This document shows, in pieces, positions 61,456 through 64,000 of a stretch of DNA of 64,000 bases. The first letter of the stretch is position 1. The number at the start of each line of letters is the position of its first letter. Below the pieces are notes generated by a model. It did no database searches and was not told where the DNA came from. It was given only the letters and a program-made list of their open reading frames with translations. Source of the DNA: Gloeotrichia echinulata CP02 (GTDB taxonomy: Bacteria; Cyanobacteriota; Cyanobacteriia; Cyanobacteriales; Nostocaceae); the NCBI GenBank assembly GCA_038087035.1, contig CP051187.1, forward strand, positions 5,213,001 to 5,277,000, read 5' to 3'. A program made the translations under genes and the position numbers.

Positions 61456-61791
61456 ATGTCAAATCAAATAATTGCATCCGAGTTGTGTGCAGAGTTATCA
61501 GAAGGACAACAAGAGGTTGTCACCGGCGGTGCCGACTTTGAGTTGAGCGGTAGTAATTACGCTAACAGACTAGCTAATTTACAAGGTTTCACCACTTCCG
61601 GTCCAAATGGTAGCACGGGCAACTCTATAGGTCAAACTTCGGCTGTCAATACCGCTTCTCAAGATTTATTGGGATTGGGCGTGGCACAACTTCCTACAGG
61701 AATTGGTGCATTGGGTGCAGCACCAACAATCACTGGTTTAGCACAACCTGCTCAAGGTCCTGCCACAGTAGGCACCGGTCTTGGTCAATAG
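61456..61791 (+). CDS. Double-glycine leader peptide 1 (bacteriocin/RiPP-like precursor)
   Basis: 111 residues from ATG 61456, 10 bp after GTGAGG; the GTG at 61441 is part of the ribosome-binding region. The leader MSNQIIASELCAELSEGQQE ends VVTGG, the double-glycine cleavage site of C39 peptidase transporters. The core ADFELSGSNYANRLANLQGF and GLGVAQLPTGIGALG is Gly/Ala/Ser/Leu-rich, with no Cys. It resembles cyanobacterial CTB-type bacteriocin precursors. One of four tandem paralogues; no processing gene is visible before the window ends. The tail after ITGL is unique. Confidence 0.75.
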   Translation: MSNQIIASELCAELSEGQQEVVTGGADFELSGSNYANRLANLQGFTTSGPNGSTGNSIGQTSAVNTASQDLLGLGVAQLPTGIGALGAAPTITGLAQPAQGPATVGTGLGQ

Positions 61792-62271
61792 GCGGACATA
61801 TCTACTCCGCCAAGCCCTTGAACCATTCCCACAGCCGACCGCTTCGCCTATTTAGTTCGGGAATGGTGGGTGGGGGTTCTCATAAAACCTTGTGGGATGC
61901 GGGAAACTCAGTGGCTTCTGCGATCTTTACAGTATTTTCCTATAAATCCACGCAGTAAGGGCGCAAGGCCTTGCACCTTTACTACAGATGTGGTTGCTTG
62001 AAAATTGCTGTAAATACCTAACTATTGCAGAGGTCAACCTCTTCAGTTACCCCTTACATGACCACCAACGCTACAGTTGTGTACGTGCATTCCAATCTAG
62101 TCCCTCAAGGTTTCTTCCCCTTGGGTCGTGACAGCAATCTTTGATTCCAGGAACTTCTCCTGTTACCCTCTTTTTTGCACAAACGAATCATCTGGCTTTC
62201 TGTTTGAGCGAGTCAGTTTCTGGAATCTTTTTTGACAAAATCTGACAAAAACGTAAGTGAGGCTAACAATC
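61792..62271. other. Spacer between peptide genes 1 and 2
   Basis: 480 bp without a gene. A degenerate GC-rich palindrome (GGGCGCAAGGCCTTGCACC) is at 61959-61977. Just before gene 2 the sequence TTCTGGAATCTTTTTT (62218) and ACGTAAGTGAGGCTAA (62250) recur upstream of other copies, the first as a possible promoter element. Confidence 0.5.
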
Positions 62272-62643
62272 ATGTCAAATCCAATAATTGCATCCGACTT
62301 GTTTACAGAGCTATCTAATGGGCAACAAGAGGTTGTCACCGGCGGTGCCGACTTTGAGTTAAGCGGCAGTAATTACGCTAATAGACTAGCTAATTTACAA
62401 GGTTTCACCACTTCCGGTCCCAATGGTAGCGGCGCCAGCTCTATAGGTCAAACTTCAGCCGTCAATACTGCATCTCAAGATTTATTGGGATTGGGTGTGG
62501 CACAACTTCCTACAGGAATCGGTGCATTGGGTGGCGCACCGGTTCTCACTGGTTTAGCAGGAAGCCCAACAACTGGTGGAAACTCCTTCACAAATCCTGC
62601 GGCCAGCCCCTTAGGCGGCTTCGGTTTAGGTAGTAACCAATAA
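62272..62643 (+). CDS. Double-glycine leader peptide 2
   Basis: 123 residues from ATG 62272. Leader MSNPIIASDLFTELSNGQQE then VVTGG. The core is nearly identical to copy 1 through GALGGAP. The C-terminal extension is the longest (SPTTGGNSFTNPAASPLGGF, ending GLGSNQ). Ribosome-binding site GTGAGG as in copy 1. The leader substitutions relative to copy 1 are conservative, the core is kept, and the tail is free. Confidence 0.75.
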   Translation: MSNPIIASDLFTELSNGQQEVVTGGADFELSGSNYANRLANLQGFTTSGPNGSGASSIGQTSAVNTASQDLLGLGVAQLPTGIGALGGAPVLTGLAGSPTTGGNSFTNPAASPLGGFGLGSNQ

Positions 62644-63089
62644 CTGACCTCCTAGAGAGCATATTCGCCACCTGAAGTAACCTGGCCATTCAAGTCTTCA
62701 AATAGAGAAGTTACAGCAGTTTTCACGTATTTGAACCACACTGTAAGGGCATAGCACTGCTGTGCCCCTACGCCAAATGTGGTCTATTTACCTAAAAGTG
62801 TCAAAAGAGGCAGGGGAGCAGGGAGCAAGGGGGAAAACTGAGACGGAAGCTCAGACTCCGCCCCAGTAAGAGCGCCCTAGAAGGGCGGGGCTTCTCTTCC
62901 CTACGGGACGCTCCGCGAACGAGACGCTCCGCGAACATATCCATGTTCCGCTCCGCTCCACGGCTCCAGGTCAGGGCTTGCTCCCCCTGCTAAGAGATCC
63001 CTGCCCCTCCGCTTCTTCGGTGATCGCTCTTAGTGCCATTCGTCTCTGGAATCCTTTATTTCAGAATTACGTAAGTGAGGCTAACAATC
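62644..63089. other. Spacer between peptide genes 2 and 3
   Basis: 446 bp. Contains dispersed repeat fragments (TTCCCTACGGGACGCTCCGC, 62897-62916, and GAGACGCTCCGCGAAC, 62919-62934). CTGGAATCCTTTATTTC lies at 63046-63062, before gene 3. No gene seen. Confidence 0.5.
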
Positions 63090-63434
63090 ATGTCACATCA
63101 AATAACTGCATCGGAGTTATGTGTCGAATTATCTGCTCAACAACAAGAATTTCTCACTGGTGGTGCGGACTTTGAATTGAGCGGCACCAATTTCGCCAAC
63201 AGACTAGCTAATTTACAAGGGTTAACCACTTCCGGTCCCAATGGCAGCGGCGCCAGCTCTATAGGTACTACTTCGGCTGTCAATACCGCAGCCCAAGATT
63301 TGTTGGGATTGGGTGTGGCACAACTTCCTACAGGACTTGGTGCATTGGGTGCTGCTCCGGTTCTCACCGGTTTAGCAGTCCCCACAAGCACAGGAGTTGG
63401 GGGACTCACCTTACCAACAATCCCAGGCGCCTAA
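63090..63434 (+). CDS. Double-glycine leader peptide 3
   Basis: 114 residues from ATG 63090. Leader MSHQITASELCVELSAQQQE, then FLTGG. Core ADFELSGTNFANRLANLQGL and GLGVAQLPTGLGALG. Tail PTSTGVGGLTLPTIPGA. Same GTGAGG ribosome-binding site and conserved upstream sequence as copies 1 and 2. It carries a few more substitutions than copies 1 and 2 (N-Y to N-F, G-F to G-L). Confidence 0.75.
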   Translation: MSHQITASELCVELSAQQQEFLTGGADFELSGTNFANRLANLQGLTTSGPNGSGASSIGTTSAVNTAAQDLLGLGVAQLPTGLGALGAAPVLTGLAVPTSTGVGGLTLPTIPGA

Positions 63435-63664
63435 ACTGGTCAAACATTGTTTACGCTCCTAGAACACAGCAAGTAGGCACGGATTCCAGAGTTGTCCTTT
63501 CCTGTGGTTGATTACATGTACAAGTCAATCTCTGGAATCCTTTATATAGATGATACCAAGTTGAAAAATCATTGCCATCTGTCTTGCAAAGTTCTTGATG
63601 TCGGCTTGTGGCGCTTAGACTTTTCGCAAAATTTCAAATCTAAAATAGTATGAGGCAAATAATT

Positions 63665-63955
63665 ATGTCACATCAAATCACTGCATCCGAGTTGTTTGTC
63701 GAATTATGTGTTCAGCAACAGGAGAGTATAACTGGCGGTGCTGACTTTGAATTAAGTGGGAGCAATTACGCTAACAGAATTGTCAGTTTACAGGGGTTCA
63801 CCACTTCCGGTCCTAATGGTAGCACCGCCAACTCCGTAGGACAAACTTCAGCTGTTAATACTGCTTCTCAAGATTTGTTGGGATTGGGTGTAGCAACTCT
63901 ACCAACTGGACTTGGCGCTTTAGGTCCTGCACCCACTCTCACCGGCTTACTATAG
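63665..63955 (+). CDS. Double-glycine leader peptide 4
   Basis: 96 residues from ATG 63665. Leader MSHQITASELFVELCVQQQE, then SITGG. The core ends GPAPTLTGLL, almost at the end of the conserved part, so this copy lacks the variable tail. The upstream sequence differs (TATGAGGCAAATAATT), but a GAGG is kept at the same distance. CTGGAATCCTTTATAT lies at 63532-63547, as before copy 3. It is the last copy visible; the cluster may continue past the window. Confidence 0.75.
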   Translation: MSHQITASELFVELCVQQQESITGGADFELSGSNYANRIVSLQGFTTSGPNGSTANSVGQTSAVNTASQDLLGLGVATLPTGLGALGPAPTLTGLL

Positions 63956-64000
63956 GGCGACGGCGAACGATTCAGCATCAGGGACTTCCAGTTAAATCAG

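Noticed and set aside
1..64000. tRNA or rRNA genes
   Set aside because: Intergenic regions were read for cloverleaf-like segments and conserved rRNA stretches; none found.

Overview
The window comes from a filamentous, heterocyst-forming cyanobacterium (Nostocales; Nostoc/Anabaena-like). Recurrent GCGATCGC octamers (e.g. near 11187, 34816, 46161), heptameric short tandem repeats, the fbp-tal-zwf-opcA cluster, a CnfR (PatB) regulator beside a nif-type ferredoxin FdxB, and a coxBAC operon in the same neighbourhood all point that way. No rRNA, tRNA or CRISPR array was recognised.

Layout. 1-6.7 kb: partial pstS with a Pho box, bioY, lspA, a Pro/Thr/Ser-rich secreted repeat protein, an FHA-class A penicillin-binding protein and a DUF4231-like membrane protein. 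6.9-18.1 kb: mobile-DNA-rich, with an IS200/IS605-type TnpB element, hrcA, a TnpB remnant, a rhodanese, a DUF3352 protein, a truncated IS5, a small secreted protein, cysE, and an IS607-type element sitting inside a broken pyridoxamine-phosphate-oxidase-like gene. 18.5-26.7 kb: lumenal pentapeptide protein, cobyrinate a,c-diamide synthase, two antitoxin-like genes, and the oxidative pentose phosphate cluster opcA-zwf-tal-fbp, in which tal has lost its 3' third to a short tandem repeat. 26.9-34.5 kb: a second TnpB element, an RRM protein, a MidA-like methyltransferase, a 31-residue membrane peptide, a beta-hydroxyacid dehydrogenase, a pseudogene and an ISL3/MITE nest. 34.7-40 kb: nrdJ carrying both an intein and a group I intron, then cysK.

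40-53.3 kb is the most striking part. coxB-coxA-coxC, fdxB and cnfR form a block that resembles the heterocyst-specific cox2/patB region of Anabaena. coxA is split by a 2,085-bp element encoding a large serine recombinase. Excision at a shared TTTT tract would restore a 556-residue CoxA exactly, with symmetric attB and attP sites centred on a TT dinucleotide. This has the architecture of a programmed heterocyst DNA-rearrangement element.

54-58.9 kb is a complete mycosporine-like amino acid (sunscreen) operon, mysA-mysB-mysC-mysD. The last codons of mysD come from the end of an insertion sequence. 59.6-61.2 kb is an IS607-type element with a broken tnpA. 61.4-64 kb holds four tandem paralogues of a double-glycine-leader peptide (bacteriocin/RiPP-like) that share a leader, a ribosome-binding site and an unusually conserved core.

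Dispersed elements are abundant: at least five MITE-like families (called A to E here), four of them with a second copy or a second end in the window, six TnpB loci, and an 81-unit heptamer array at 43.9-44.5 kb.
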